Part shown: positions 1-8,591 of the stretch, piece after piece
Layout: the number at the start of each line of letters is the position of its first letter
Numbering within the stretch: position 1 is the first letter of the stretch
Origin: an uncultured Pirellula sp.
Lineage (GTDB): Bacteria; Planctomycetota; Planctomycetia; Pirellulales; Pirellulaceae
Length of the DNA: 34,744 nt
Assembly: GCA_903930765.1 (NCBI GenBank)
Contig: CAIYZV010000439.1
Location: 1 to 34,744, forward strand
Direction of reading: 5' to 3'
Notes under the pieces: generated by a model
Database searches by the model: none
What the model was told of the DNA's origin: nothing
What the model saw: only the letters and a program-made list of their open reading frames with translations
Made by a program: the position numbers and the translations under genes

Positions 1-108
1 CTTTTCACCAATCTCGAGCGCATCGGTGTCCCCGCAGACCAACTCGAGCGGATCAAAAAAGAACGCAAGCCTGAGATTATCGCTCAACTCCTAGAGAAGA
101 AACTCTAG
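1..108 (+). CDS. C-terminal end of an unidentified protein (partial)
   Basis: Frame 1 is open from the window edge to a TAG at 106-108 and encodes 35 residues. The tail is rich in Glu, Lys, Leu and Ile and looks helical or coiled-coil (it contains VPADQLERIKKERK and ends AQLLEKKL). Nothing in it identifies a family. Its 3' end overlaps the 3' end of the convergent methyltransferase gene by about 32 bp, which is a tight tail-to-tail arrangement. Confidence that this is coding rests on the charged, helix-like composition and the absence of a better explanation for the stretch. Confidence 0.55.
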   Translation, partial: LFTNLERIGVPADQLERIKKERKPEIIAQLLEKKL

Positions 109-997
109 CATCCGAACGTTGCATCGAAGTCTTTTTAGCAACGGCGATGTATCCGCCTGCACGCAACCCGCTGCACCACGGCGAAGAGAGCAACCCGCTG
201 GAGGTTCGATTCAATCGAATCCAGCGATCGAGCCGAAATCCCGCTCGGTGCAAATCCCGCTTCAATTCCCGCTCTGAGAAAATATGTAAAAACATGCTCG
301 GAAGACCGCGGTATGCGTAAACCCGGTCTCCGAACTCCCATTGGGAATCTCGAACACTCCTCCACCAATCCGCGATCCATCGACGCACTCCACCGGGATC
401 CCGCAGCCACGTTCCCCGATTATGGACATGCACCAAGAACCGTCCATCGGGACGCAGCACCCGGTGCACGTGCCTCAATAGCTCCAGGCGATTGTTCCGG
501 CCTTGGATCATCCCGATGGAACTGTACAGGCAATACGCAAGGTCGATCTGCTCGTCGGAGAGGAACGCCATTTGGACCAGATTCCCTCGAACCAACGCGA
601 CTCGTTCAGAAATCGCCGCATTGGCGTTTTTCTTCGCCGCGACCTCGCTCAACATCGACTGGCTCAAATCGATCCCGATCACCCTCCAGCCACGTTCTGC
701 CAACGGGATGGAACACCGGCCTGTGCCACACGCTAAGTCGACAGCCACACCAGCTTGACCTCCATAGCTCGACGAGATCTCATCGGCCACACTCATCACC
801 AGGTTGCGATCCAATTCAAGCAGCGGGTGGCCGTGATGGAAGCCATCGTATTGGGTAGCAATACTCGCTTCATGGACATAATCCCACGTTCCCCTGGATA
901 CTCCCGGAGGCAATTGCCAAGCGGGACGGTTCCTCCCGTTGTCTCCTTGGATGGGATCACTGGGCCGTGAGCTTCCTGTTTCGTTCCCTGTAGTCAT
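77..997 (-). CDS. class I SAM-dependent methyltransferase
   Basis: 306-residue predicted cytoplasmic methyltransferase of the Methyltransf_11/25 type. The SAM-binding motif I (VDLACGTGRC) lies near residues 86-95, the acidic residue ending the second strand is in VIGIDLS (about 107-112), and the post-III segment LRPDGRFLVHVHN is at about 181-193. The first 40 residues are polar and probably disordered. The substrate cannot be told from sequence. The ATG at 997 lies 7 nt after the stop of the upstream nuclease-family gene, so it is probably the last gene of the minus-strand run starting at 3828. No Shine-Dalgarno is evident, consistent with reinitiation. The 3' end overlaps the incoming plus-strand gene. 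Confidence 0.85.
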   Translation of the reverse strand: MTTGNETGSSRPSDPIQGDNGRNRPAWQLPPGVSRGTWDYVHEASIATQYDGFHHGHPLLELDRNLVMSVADEISSSYGGQAGVAVDLACGTGRCSIPLAERGWRVIGIDLSQSMLSEVAAKKNANAAISERVALVRGNLVQMAFLSDEQIDLAYCLYSSIGMIQGRNNRLELLRHVHRVLRPDGRFLVHVHNRGTWLRDPGGVRRWIADWWRSVRDSQWEFGDRVYAYRGLPSMFLHIFSERELKRDLHRAGFRLDRWIRLNRTSSGLLSSPWCSGLRAGGYIAVAKKTSMQRSDARVSSLGVER

Positions 998-1004
998 GCG
1001 ACGC

Positions 1005-2141
1005 TTATGGCTGGACCAATTCCAACGTCGCCATCACGGGATGATGGTCGCTCAGGTCACGTTCCTTCCGATCCTTGGTATAGCGAGTCTCCCAATGGTC
1101 TGCATCGGGACCTGCACCTCGAATGTTGTGCTGCGACAACACTTCGATCTTTTCAAATCGATAACCGCCAGAACCTTGGACCAACGAGGAGGACGCGAGG
1201 ATTCGATCGAACTGCTTGTCGAGAATCAAATGGGTTCTTCTGGCATCAGCGGGCGATCGTTCGAGCAAATCGATAAGATCGTCATTGGTTTCAGGAGTCC
1301 CTTTACCCAGCAGCAGATGCATTCCATCTCCGTCTGGCAGGATGGCACCAGCGGGTTCCTCGACATTCAAATCCCCCAGGATGATGACATTCTCACCACT
1401 TGCGATTTGCCGCCTCATCCATTCATGTGCCAACCTAGCTTGTTTCGACCGCAGTTCGGCTGCATCGGCAGTCGCTCGGAGATGCATCACCATCAACGTT
1501 AAAGGGATCGTGCGATCGCCAGCTTGCCACTCAAACCGTGCGATTAAATGCTTGGAGAGGTTATAGAACTCTTTCGAGTTGAACATGCTGTAGTTTTGCT
1601 CGCGGCGGGAAAACTCCACCAATCCCGAGCGGAATAGAATCGCGACATCTTGTTCCGTACCGCTATCGTAGCCATCGATGAATGCGACACGGTAGGACAA
1701 GTCATGGCGGTCTTTGAGCACTTTAGTCAGCGCCTGCATGCAGGCGCGGTCCTCGATTTCCTGCACGGCCAGAATGGTCGGTTCGAAATCGGCAATTGCC
1801 GAAGCGAACATTGCCACGCGCCAATCCCACTCCTCGCGACTCGGAGCCGATTGCTCCTTGGCCACGGAACTCCGATTGTTTTGGGTCTCATCATCGAAGA
1901 ACCATTCCAGATTCCACGTCGCGACGGTCAATGTTTTCGGAGCACGGTCTGCGGACCATTGTTGCGCCGATACTATTGGCGTCGATACTATTGGCAGCGA
2001 AACCAGGATACCGCAAAGTACAAAGGGCATGAATCGATGAGACGCGGATCGTTTGGGCGCTAAGAACTTCGCTACCGATAATCCAGACATCGAAAACCCA
2101 CCACAAAAAGTACCAATCCCGATATTCGTCGAAACGATCAT
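1005..2141 (-). CDS. secreted endonuclease/exonuclease/phosphatase family protein
   Basis: 378-residue member of the DNase I-like EEP superfamily (metal-dependent phosphodiesterases acting on nucleic acids, phosphoinositides or sphingolipids). Visible motifs in order are the strand-1 Asn in TWNLEW (about residue 77), the metal-binding Glu in VQEIED (about 128), the GDLNVE motif, and the terminal SDHHPVMA with the Asp-His pair. The N-terminus has a long basic stretch then a hydrophobic export segment ending near VSAQQ, so the protein is probably exported. I place the start at the ATG at 2141 because it overlaps the purU stop as ATGA. The frame stays open upstream to 2222, and an internal ATG at 2030 would give a more compact signal peptide. 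The signal peptide contains a 15-bp duplication. The substrate is unknown. Confidence 0.85.
   Translation of the reverse strand: MIVSTNIGIGTFCGGFSMSGLSVAKFLAPKRSASHRFMPFVLCGILVSLPIVSTPIVSAQQWSADRAPKTLTVATWNLEWFFDDETQNNRSSVAKEQSAPSREEWDWRVAMFASAIADFEPTILAVQEIEDRACMQALTKVLKDRHDLSYRVAFIDGYDSGTEQDVAILFRSGLVEFSRREQNYSMFNSKEFYNLSKHLIARFEWQAGDRTIPLTLMVMHLRATADAAELRSKQARLAHEWMRRQIASGENVIILGDLNVEEPAGAILPDGDGMHLLLGKGTPETNDDLIDLLERSPADARRTHLILDKQFDRILASSSLVQGSGGYRFEKIEVLSQHNIRGAGPDADHWETRYTKDRKERDLSDHHPVMATLELVQP
1968..1995 (-). repeat. 15-bp-period tandem duplication in a signal peptide
   Basis: CGATACTATTGGC occurs at 1968-1980 and again at 1983-1995, giving a 15-bp period. It lies inside the export signal of the EEP-family gene and encodes a repeated IVS segment on the minus strand. 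It keeps the frame. Confidence 0.8.
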
Positions 2142-2998
2142 GACTTGGACCTCGCGATCACTCGATGGAAGTGCAATTGGACCTCGCGATCGCATACGCG
2201 GCGAACTCCTTCGACGAGACACTCCGGCTCATTGTGCTGCTGGCCAACCCGAATCACTTCCTCGAGTTTCATCCCAGGCTGAGCGCTGAACGTCGTCTGA
2301 TGGATGGTTTGATTTCCCGCATCCAATTCAGGAACGATAAAGTGGCATGTCGCACCAAACGTGAGCATCCGGGCTGCGTAGGCATCGTGATAGGGCCGCA
2401 ATCCTCGGAAACTCGGAAGAAGGCCATGGTGCAGGTTGATAATCCGCCCACCTGCAAACTTCCAGCAGGTGTCTGGAGGCAAGACCCTCATGTACCGCGC
2501 TAACACCACGTAATCCGCTTGATAGCGATCGATCACGCGAACCATGGCATCATCGTCCGCAGATCCATCTTCGCGACCGATGAACTCGAACGGGATACCA
2601 AACTCCTTTGCCATCCCTTCGCATTTTCGTCGATTGCCGATGATAACCACCGGATTTGCGTTGAGCCGGCCGTCGCGAATTGCCTCTAGAATGGCCCGCG
2701 GTGTGTACTCCAAAAGGGTCGCACATATCGCCAGATTGGGTTTGTTGGCTCGTTCTTCAGGGCTCCAAACCCGGATCTCCAATCGCTTTTCGGCGGCTGT
2801 CGATCGCATCGCTTCCTGGAGTCCATGGAATTGCGATTGATCCAAATGCAACCGACACATCATCGCGAATACGGCGGCTTCGTCGTGGTCATACATTTGG
2901 ATCTCCGCGATGTTGGCACCTCGGCGAGTGACATCGTGAATAATCGGGTCGGCCAATCCAACATTGTCTGGGCCAACAGCTGTGATAACTATTTCCAT
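2138..2998 (-). CDS. purU: formyltetrahydrofolate deformylase
   Basis: Hydrolyses 10-formyl-tetrahydrofolate to formate and tetrahydrofolate, balancing one-carbon pools and supplying formate for PurT-type purine synthesis. An N-terminal ACT domain (about residues 1-80, beginning IVITAVGPDNVGLADP) is followed by a formyltransferase fold with the PurU hallmarks ADYVVLARYMRVL, the catalytic Asn and His in IINLHHGLLPSFRG, and the Asp in FIVPELDAGNQ. The chosen ATG at 2998 gives 286 aa, the usual PurU length. An upstream ATG at 3061 would add 21 residues that do not resemble the ACT start. Neither start has a strong Shine-Dalgarno. The stop overlaps the next gene as ATGA, so the two are probably translationally coupled. 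Confidence 0.92.
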   Translation of the reverse strand: MEIVITAVGPDNVGLADPIIHDVTRRGANIAEIQMYDHDEAAVFAMMCRLHLDQSQFHGLQEAMRSTAAEKRLEIRVWSPEERANKPNLAICATLLEYTPRAILEAIRDGRLNANPVVIIGNRRKCEGMAKEFGIPFEFIGREDGSADDDAMVRVIDRYQADYVVLARYMRVLPPDTCWKFAGGRIINLHHGLLPSFRGLRPYHDAYAARMLTFGATCHFIVPELDAGNQTIHQTTFSAQPGMKLEEVIRVGQQHNEPECLVEGVRRVCDREVQLHFHRVIARSKS

Positions 2999-3081
2999 GG
3001 GGTACAGCAGGAAGAAGGGGGCAAGAGGGATTTGTTGGTGAAGCGTTCTCGCCCGGCCCATCCAGGATCATCCGGAACCGA

Positions 3082-3828
3082 TTAAAGCAAACTATCGAGC
3101 AGCAAACGGAGCTTACGCAACTCCTGACGCATATCGATTCCTTCATCGGGTTGCATTTCGATACTGAGGGCTTGATCGTACCCGATGTTCTGCAACTGGG
3201 TGATCAATCGGCTGTAGTCGATCTCGCCTTGCCCGACTCGAACCTGCAATTTGTCTTTCTTGGAATCCCGCAAATGGACATGATAAACGTATTTGAGCAG
3301 CTTTTCGTAATTCTTGTTCCGATTGTTGCTGCAAAGATAATGGCTGGGATCAAGTGTCAGCCCCACACCTGGCACATAATCGCAGAGGTTTTTCACTGTA
3401 TCTGGGTCTTCGGTCAAACAACCGATTTTGCTCTTGATGCCGATCCGGACGCCTCGCAGGTCGGCGATTGCCACCAATCGTTGAAGGTGTTCGACTTCCT
3501 GATTGAATGGGGTTCCGTGGACAGCACTAGGGATCGTCAGGGTGACGACCTTGGTGGCCTTGGCCAGATCACAGACTTTTTCAAATCGAGTGTAGTACTG
3601 TTCCCCCTCCCCTTCGATCTTGACGTTATAACTGCAAATATCAAGCCGGTGGGTATCGCGGATCAGCCGAAGCGACTCCTCGAAATTGTCGACCAACTGC
3701 GAAGCGGTCATTGGTCCGCCATCATCGAGAACGATTTCAACTGCCGTGAACTCGAGATCATTGAGAATCTCGATCACTTCGGAAAAAGAAAGTTCTGGGA
3801 AACAACCAGTGGATGCTGCGACGTACAC
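3082..3828 (-). CDS. sugar phosphate isomerase/epimerase (TIM barrel)
   Basis: 248-residue member of the xylose-isomerase-like TIM-barrel family, which isomerises or epimerises sugars or hydroxy acids with a bound metal. Segments typical of the family are VGLTLDPSHYLC, YVYHVHLRDS, VGQGEIDY and the late Glu in ALSIEMQP. At the strand where many relatives carry a metal-binding Glu, this protein reads IGIKSKIG, as I recall for a planctomycete-restricted subgroup, so its chemistry may differ. The start is a GTG at 3828 preceded by a near-perfect Shine-Dalgarno AAAGGAG at 3839-3845. The frame remains open further upstream into recG, but that extension has no family similarity. It heads the minus-strand run with purU. 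The exact substrate is unknown. Confidence 0.85.
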   Translation of the reverse strand: MYVAASTGCFPELSFSEVIEILNDLEFTAVEIVLDDGGPMTASQLVDNFEESLRLIRDTHRLDICSYNVKIEGEGEQYYTRFEKVCDLAKATKVVTLTIPSAVHGTPFNQEVEHLQRLVAIADLRGVRIGIKSKIGCLTEDPDTVKNLCDYVPGVGLTLDPSHYLCSNNRNKNYEKLLKYVYHVHLRDSKKDKLQVRVGQGEIDYSRLITQLQNIGYDQALSIEMQPDEGIDMRQELRKLRLLLDSLL

Positions 3829-3932
3829 GCGAGAGACACTCCTTTGAGCAAACAAGTCCGAATCAGCCCCTATTATCCCCGGATGGACCAAACTGGCAAC
3901 TATACCCCCTCGTTTCAGCAGTAACCCAGTAA
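3829..3932. promoter_or_regulatory. divergent promoter region between the isomerase and recG
   Basis: About 100 bp separate the isomerase GTG (minus strand) from the recG ATG (plus strand), so promoters for both transcripts must lie here or overlap the gene starts. The only clear element is the isomerase Shine-Dalgarno at 3839-3845. I could not pick convincing -10/-35 pairs. Confidence 0.4.
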
Positions 3933-6155
3933 ATGGCTTCGCCGATTGGAATTGACAGCAAGACGCCATTGCAACTCGTTCCGGGAATCGGCGCGCAAAA
4001 AGCCAGCCTTCTGGAACGCCTCGGGCTTCGCCGCGCCATCGATTTGCTTTTTTTCTTCCCACGCACCTACCAAGATGTCCAGCCCTGGAGCACGGCCCTA
4101 GAGCTGACTGAAAACATGCGTGCCTGCGTGCTCGGCACTGTGATCGATATGGATTCGCGATTCGGCTTCGACGGCCGCAGTTCCGTCGGCTTGCTGCTCG
4201 AGATCGAAGGGGGCGGCTACCTCCGATGCGTTTGGTACAACCAACCGTTCCGACGAGAGCAGTTTTCGATCGGCCGGCGAGTATTGGCGACCGGGGTTGT
4301 CAAATCGAGCGGTGTCGCATTACAAATGCGACACCCCGAAGTCCTTCTATTGGCCGATGGCGAGGAGCCACCTCCCGCAAAACCGATCCCGATCTACCCG
4401 CTGACCGAGGGACTCCAGCAGCGGAACGTGGCCCAATCAATCGCTGCCGTCATGCCATTGATCGAGAACGTTGAGGAAGCACTGCCGCTGGAGGTGCGCG
4501 AACGCGCCGCACAGAAACTTGCATGCATGCTCTCGGCAACTTCGAGCTCTGGCAAATCAAACCTAACGTCGTCGGAATCATCTTTATCAAGATTACCTCT
4601 GTTTGACGGGGATACGGCCGAATCCGCCCCACCGAAGCTTCTCTCGATCCATGATGCGCTCCGCATGATCCACCAACCGGAGACAATGATCGAGGCCCAC
4701 GATGCTCGTTTGCGATTCATCTTTCAAGAACTCTTTGTGCTCCAGTTAGCACTTGCGATGCATCGCCACAAAACTCAATATTCGAAACCTGCACCGAGTA
4801 TTCCTTCGAACGCAATGGTGCACGCTCGAATCCTGAAACGCTTCCCATTCGATTTGACCGGAGATCAAACCCTCGCCATCGAAGACATTCGGCGCGACAT
4901 GGCTCGCGAAATACCGATGAATCGTTTGATCCAAGGAGACGTCGGCACCGGCAAAACGGCTCTCGCTCAGTATGCCATGCTCAGCGCGGTCGCGAATCAC
5001 TATCAAGCCGCCATGATGGTCCCGACGGAACTGCTCGCAAGGCAGCATCACCGCAAGCTTTGCGAGCAACTCAAAGACAGCAAGGTCATGATCGAACTGC
5101 TGGTCGGTTCTGTTTCCGGCAAAGACAAGCGAGAACTGCTTCAGCGGATTGCGATAGGTACTGTTGATATCGTCGTCGGCACCCAAGCCCTCATCGGTGA
5201 ACATGTCGAATTTGCGAAGCTAGGTCTCCTCGTGATCGATGAGCAGCACCGTTTTGGTGTGGAGCAACGCGCTAGTTTAAGAAAGTCTCGCACGGTTCCC
5301 CACTATTTGGTGATGACCGCCACACCGATACCTCGCACGCTCGCCATGACCGTTTTTGGAGACCTCGATGTTTCCATCTTGAGGCAGCGTCCACCCGGCC
5401 AATCGGTCGTTCAAACCTATGTTTCCGAACCAGGCCAACAGGAGCGTTGGTGGAACTTTGTCTTGGAACAAGTCCACTCGGGACGACAAGCGTTCGTGGT
5501 TGCACCCCGAGTCGAAGCGACCGGCGAAGAGGATGCTGCAGGTGAATCGGCAGGCGCCATTCAGCAATGGGAGCACCTTTCGCATGGTCCGCTTGCGGGA
5601 TTGCGTGTCGGACTGGTGCACGGGCGCATGGATGGAGAAGAAAAGCAGCAAAAGCTTGACGACTTTGTCTCTGGTAAGATCCAGGTACTGGTCGCAACGA
5701 CGGTCATCGAGGTCGGTATCGACGTCCCCAACGCATCGGTAATGACGATCTTGGACGCAGATCGATTGGGATTAGCACAACTCCACCAATTGCGAGGCCG
5801 TGTTGGCCGAGGTCGATTCCCGGGCTACGTGTGCTTGTTCCCACGCTCGGATATCGGGGATGAAGAACTCGAGCGCCTCAAGCTGTTCGCCTCCAATCAC
5901 GACGGCTTTGCCCTCGCTGAGCTCGATCTCAAATTGCGAGGCCCCGGGGAATTGCTCGGCACACGCCAAAAGGGACTTCCAACCCTCCGCATTGCAGATC
6001 TTTCTCGCGATGCCGAGATCCTTCAATTGGCCCGATCCCTTGCATGCGAGATCATCGCGACCGATCCGCTATTGAATTTGCCGGAACATGCGAAACTGCA
6101 TCGTCAAGTCGTCGCCAAGCATGGCGCGACACTGGAGATCAGCGACGTCGGTTGA
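3933..6155 (+). CDS. recG: ATP-dependent DNA helicase RecG
   Basis: 740-residue superfamily 2 helicase that remodels stalled forks and branch-migrates Holliday junctions. The N-terminal helix-hairpin-helix-like start (LVPGIGAQKASLLERLG) and the OB wedge domain (about 60-150) precede the motor. Helicase motifs are FPFDLTGDQ (Q/0 region), Walker A GDVGTGKT, DEQHRFG as motif II, VMTATPIPRT as motif III, VGLVHGRM and VLVATTVIEVGIDVPNA as motifs IV-V, and QLRGRVGRG as motif VI. The TRG-like RGPGELLGTRQKGLP follows. A Ser-rich insertion near residues 205-235, between the wedge and motor, looks disordered. No Shine-Dalgarno precedes the ATG. The 3' end overlaps the convergent small membrane gene by 17 bp. 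Confidence 0.96.
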   Translation: MASPIGIDSKTPLQLVPGIGAQKASLLERLGLRRAIDLLFFFPRTYQDVQPWSTALELTENMRACVLGTVIDMDSRFGFDGRSSVGLLLEIEGGGYLRCVWYNQPFRREQFSIGRRVLATGVVKSSGVALQMRHPEVLLLADGEEPPPAKPIPIYPLTEGLQQRNVAQSIAAVMPLIENVEEALPLEVRERAAQKLACMLSATSSSGKSNLTSSESSLSRLPLFDGDTAESAPPKLLSIHDALRMIHQPETMIEAHDARLRFIFQELFVLQLALAMHRHKTQYSKPAPSIPSNAMVHARILKRFPFDLTGDQTLAIEDIRRDMAREIPMNRLIQGDVGTGKTALAQYAMLSAVANHYQAAMMVPTELLARQHHRKLCEQLKDSKVMIELLVGSVSGKDKRELLQRIAIGTVDIVVGTQALIGEHVEFAKLGLLVIDEQHRFGVEQRASLRKSRTVPHYLVMTATPIPRTLAMTVFGDLDVSILRQRPPGQSVVQTYVSEPGQQERWWNFVLEQVHSGRQAFVVAPRVEATGEEDAAGESAGAIQQWEHLSHGPLAGLRVGLVHGRMDGEEKQQKLDDFVSGKIQVLVATTVIEVGIDVPNASVMTILDADRLGLAQLHQLRGRVGRGRFPGYVCLFPRSDIGDEELERLKLFASNHDGFALAELDLKLRGPGELLGTRQKGLPTLRIADLSRDAEILQLARSLACEIIATDPLLNLPEHAKLHRQVVAKHGATLEISDVG

Positions 6156-6483
6156 TGTTCCCCAGCCAACCCCGGAACAACGCAATGCCGATCGCGATCA
6201 AAAGGAATGGGCCGGTGATCCATATCGTCTTTCGGTTGTAAAGAAAGAGTCCGACCGCCACGGTGCAAGCCACCAAGAGCATCGCCCCGCCAGGAGCGCG
6301 ACGAATCGCCTCCAGCCCTGGCCACGCCAACCACATGCAGATCAATACCAAGCCAACCTTGCCAAAGGTATCCGAAGCCAGCCAGCGCTGTCCGTCCCAA
6401 ACCATAGGTGCAAATCGCATGGACAGCCCTAAAACCAGGAAGGTCACGCCTATCCCAAATGCCAACCACCGTGGGCTCACCAT
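6139..6483 (-). CDS. small integral membrane protein, unknown function
   Basis: 114 residues with about four hydrophobic segments: near residues 5-25 (LAFGIGVTFLVLGLSM), 42-55 (VGLVLICMWLAWPG), 66-83 (AMLLVACTVAVGLFLY) and 86-104 (TIWITGPFLLIAIGIALF). It ends in NINRRR, which suggests a cytoplasmic basic tail. I recognise no family. The ATG at 6483 overlaps the TGA of the upstream pseudoprotease gene by one base (TGATG), so I prefer it to an ORF extension at 6510. This makes it the distal gene of the HtrA-like cluster, and it may supply a membrane anchor or partner for the exported proteins. That role is inference from position only. Confidence 0.7.
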   Translation of the reverse strand: MVSPRWLAFGIGVTFLVLGLSMRFAPMVWDGQRWLASDTFGKVGLVLICMWLAWPGLEAIRRAPGGAMLLVACTVAVGLFLYNRKTIWITGPFLLIAIGIALFRGWLGNINRRR

Positions 6484-8591
6484 CAGTACGCCTCTAACAA
6501 TCGAAGCCACCTCTGGAGTGGTCCCAGCACCGGGGACTCAGCGATCTTTGCTACCTCGACCTCGGTGCTACTGCGCTGCACGGCATACCCCGCGCCGCGT
6601 GCAACCTCGACAAACCGATCGAGCGATTTTTCTTTCCCGTTCACGAAGAATTGGATTGCTTTAAAGGGCTCGCACGGTGGCATCCGAATTTGCTGAGGTA
6701 GCTTTGGATTGCACAGCCATACCCCCCTCACCAACTCGGGGTTCTGGACCGCGGTGATATAAGCGAGCAACGAACCGGATTCGACACCGCCGAACGCGAT
6801 CCGCCTCGGATCAATGTTGTAGTTCTGAGTCAGGTACGATTGGAGTCGCTGTCCGATCTCGATCTCATCGAACGACCAGCCTTTTTCATCCGCCGATTGC
6901 GCAACCGCCACAATCCAGCGATGCTCCCGGGCAAATACATCCCACGCGTTCGACCATTGCGTTTGGTTCTGTGCGCCAGCTTCACCGAACAGGACTAGCA
7001 CACCGTGAGGTATATCCTCTCGATAGTTCGTCGGAACGATCGCAAAGGCTTTGTTTTTGACATCGCCAAGGGGCAGTTGCACCGTCCCTTTGCTTGTCTC
7101 CTTGCCTGGATTCGCCTCCTTCGAATCCGCAGGCTTGCTTTCCTCCGGTAATTTCGGTCGATAATCCCATTCGAGATCGCTCTCAGGTCTCGCCTTCAAC
7201 TGCAGATCCACTGTCCGTTCCGATTGGTCTGCACCCCGAACTTTGAGCATGACACGCTCTCGGTAGTCCTTCGATGCCAATCGGGATTCGATCGGATGCG
7301 AGCCGTCGATGACCTCTCCTCCGATTTCCAAAATCTCATCACCCACCGACAGCCCCGATTCCTTCGCCGGCGACTCTGGAATCAACCCGCTGATCCGCGG
7401 CCCCGATCCAGTGGCACCACCCGTCTCCGATGCGATGGGCTCGACCAAAATCCCCAAATAGGGTTCGCGGTACGTCGGCAACTCCTTGATCAACTGGCAC
7501 TCGAACGATTTCCGTTCCCCATTGCGATCCACGACGATCGCCATGGTTTGTCCGGCATCCAAGGGTCCCAGGATATGCTTGAGCTGCGAATGGTTTTCGA
7601 TCGGTTGCAACCGATCTGAGCGGTTCCCGAGCGCGACGATTTTGTCACCCGTCATGATCCCAGCTTTTGCCGCAGGAGAGCCAGGCGTCACGCCTTGCAG
7701 CACCACCGGCTCGGAATACTCGTTATTCCCTCGCCAACGAAAACCGATGCGCCCAGGGTGGATGTCTTCTCCTTGCTGCATGCGCGGCAGACGGTCGAGG
7801 ATATCTTGGATCGGGATCGCAAAGCCGATCCCGGAGTCGTACCACTGCTCGACCTCTCCTTCGGTCACAATTCCAGGGTTCAGCGGCGTCAAGATCCCCA
7901 TCGCTCGACCGCGCAGATCAATCACAGGACCACCGTAATTTTGCGGTGAAATCTTTGCATCGGTTTGGATGGCTTTGTTCCACACGCGGCCGGTCGCGCT
8001 CAAAATCCCGACACTGCAACTCGCACTCTGAGGATCGAAGGTCTTGCCCAAGGCCATCACCCATTCACCAACCTGCCAACCCGCTCGATCGCTCACCGAA
8101 ATTGGCTTGAGCGGGCTATCGACATCGATCTTGAGCAACGCCAACTCGCGGCTCAAGTCCCGAGCGACCAACTTCGCGGGCTTGCGCTGTTGGTCGGGCA
8201 AGACGACGGTGATCGATGCCGGCTGGCCTCGAAATTGAAACGTGCTCGTAATGATCCATCCGTCCGCTGACAAAACAGTACCGGTCGACGGACCTTTCGC
8301 AGCCAACTGTTGATTCACAATCTCGGAACCACCAAAGGTCTCCACCTGCACTACGGAATCCTGAGCGTACAGCGTCGCCGCTTGAAAGGCCGCTTGCTCC
8401 AATTCCGACAACGGTGGCGCCGCAGCAATCACCCCAGTAGACATCACAGCGACCGCCCCAGTAGACATCACAGCGACCGCCGCCGTACCCATCGATCGAA
8501 TCCATCGGCCAAACGCATGCCAGAAACCCAGCATCTGAATTGCTCCAACCATCGGTAAATCCGCCGCACCCTTGGTCGTCCTACGCATCAT
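6483..8591 (-). CDS. HtrA-like pseudoprotease with two PDZ domains and a degenerate alpha/beta-hydrolase domain
   Basis: 702 residues, exported. After a signal segment with a duplicated AVAVMSTG unit comes a trypsin-like S1C domain (about 75-260), in which each catalytic position is replaced. The His site in LTNxHV reads ITSTFQF (Phe 118), the Asp site reads RELALLKI (Glu 149), and the GNSGG site reads SPQNYGGP (Tyr 219). Two PDZ domains follow (about 292-367 and 377-467), then a Pro/Lys/Glu-rich linker and an alpha/beta-hydrolase-like domain (about 515-702). There the nucleophile elbow reads FGGVESGS, with Glu 604 at the Ser position and no evident late catalytic His. It is therefore probably a binding or scaffold protein. 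The ATG at 8591 overlaps the previous stop as ATGA. An open extension to 8780 lies inside the neighbour and is rejected. Confidence 0.88.
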   Translation of the reverse strand: MMRRTTKGAADLPMVGAIQMLGFWHAFGRWIRSMGTAAVAVMSTGAVAVMSTGVIAAAPPLSELEQAAFQAATLYAQDSVVQVETFGGSEIVNQQLAAKGPSTGTVLSADGWIITSTFQFRGQPASITVVLPDQQRKPAKLVARDLSRELALLKIDVDSPLKPISVSDRAGWQVGEWVMALGKTFDPQSASCSVGILSATGRVWNKAIQTDAKISPQNYGGPVIDLRGRAMGILTPLNPGIVTEGEVEQWYDSGIGFAIPIQDILDRLPRMQQGEDIHPGRIGFRWRGNNEYSEPVVLQGVTPGSPAAKAGIMTGDKIVALGNRSDRLQPIENHSQLKHILGPLDAGQTMAIVVDRNGERKSFECQLIKELPTYREPYLGILVEPIASETGGATGSGPRISGLIPESPAKESGLSVGDEILEIGGEVIDGSHPIESRLASKDYRERVMLKVRGADQSERTVDLQLKARPESDLEWDYRPKLPEESKPADSKEANPGKETSKGTVQLPLGDVKNKAFAIVPTNYREDIPHGVLVLFGEAGAQNQTQWSNAWDVFAREHRWIVAVAQSADEKGWSFDEIEIGQRLQSYLTQNYNIDPRRIAFGGVESGSLLAYITAVQNPELVRGVWLCNPKLPQQIRMPPCEPFKAIQFFVNGKEKSLDRFVEVARGAGYAVQRSSTEVEVAKIAESPVLGPLQRWLRLLEAY
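8432..8479 (-). repeat. 24-bp perfect tandem duplication in a signal peptide
   Basis: A 24-bp unit at 8432-8455 is repeated exactly at 8456-8479. On the minus strand each copy encodes an eight-residue AVAVMSTG-type segment in the hydrophobic core of the export signal of the pseudoprotease, so the duplication lengthens the core in frame. Confidence 0.92.

Noticed and set aside
3829-4062. N-terminal extension of the isomerase frame into recG
   Set aside because: It overlaps recG, has no family similarity, and a GTG with an ideal Shine-Dalgarno lies at 3828.
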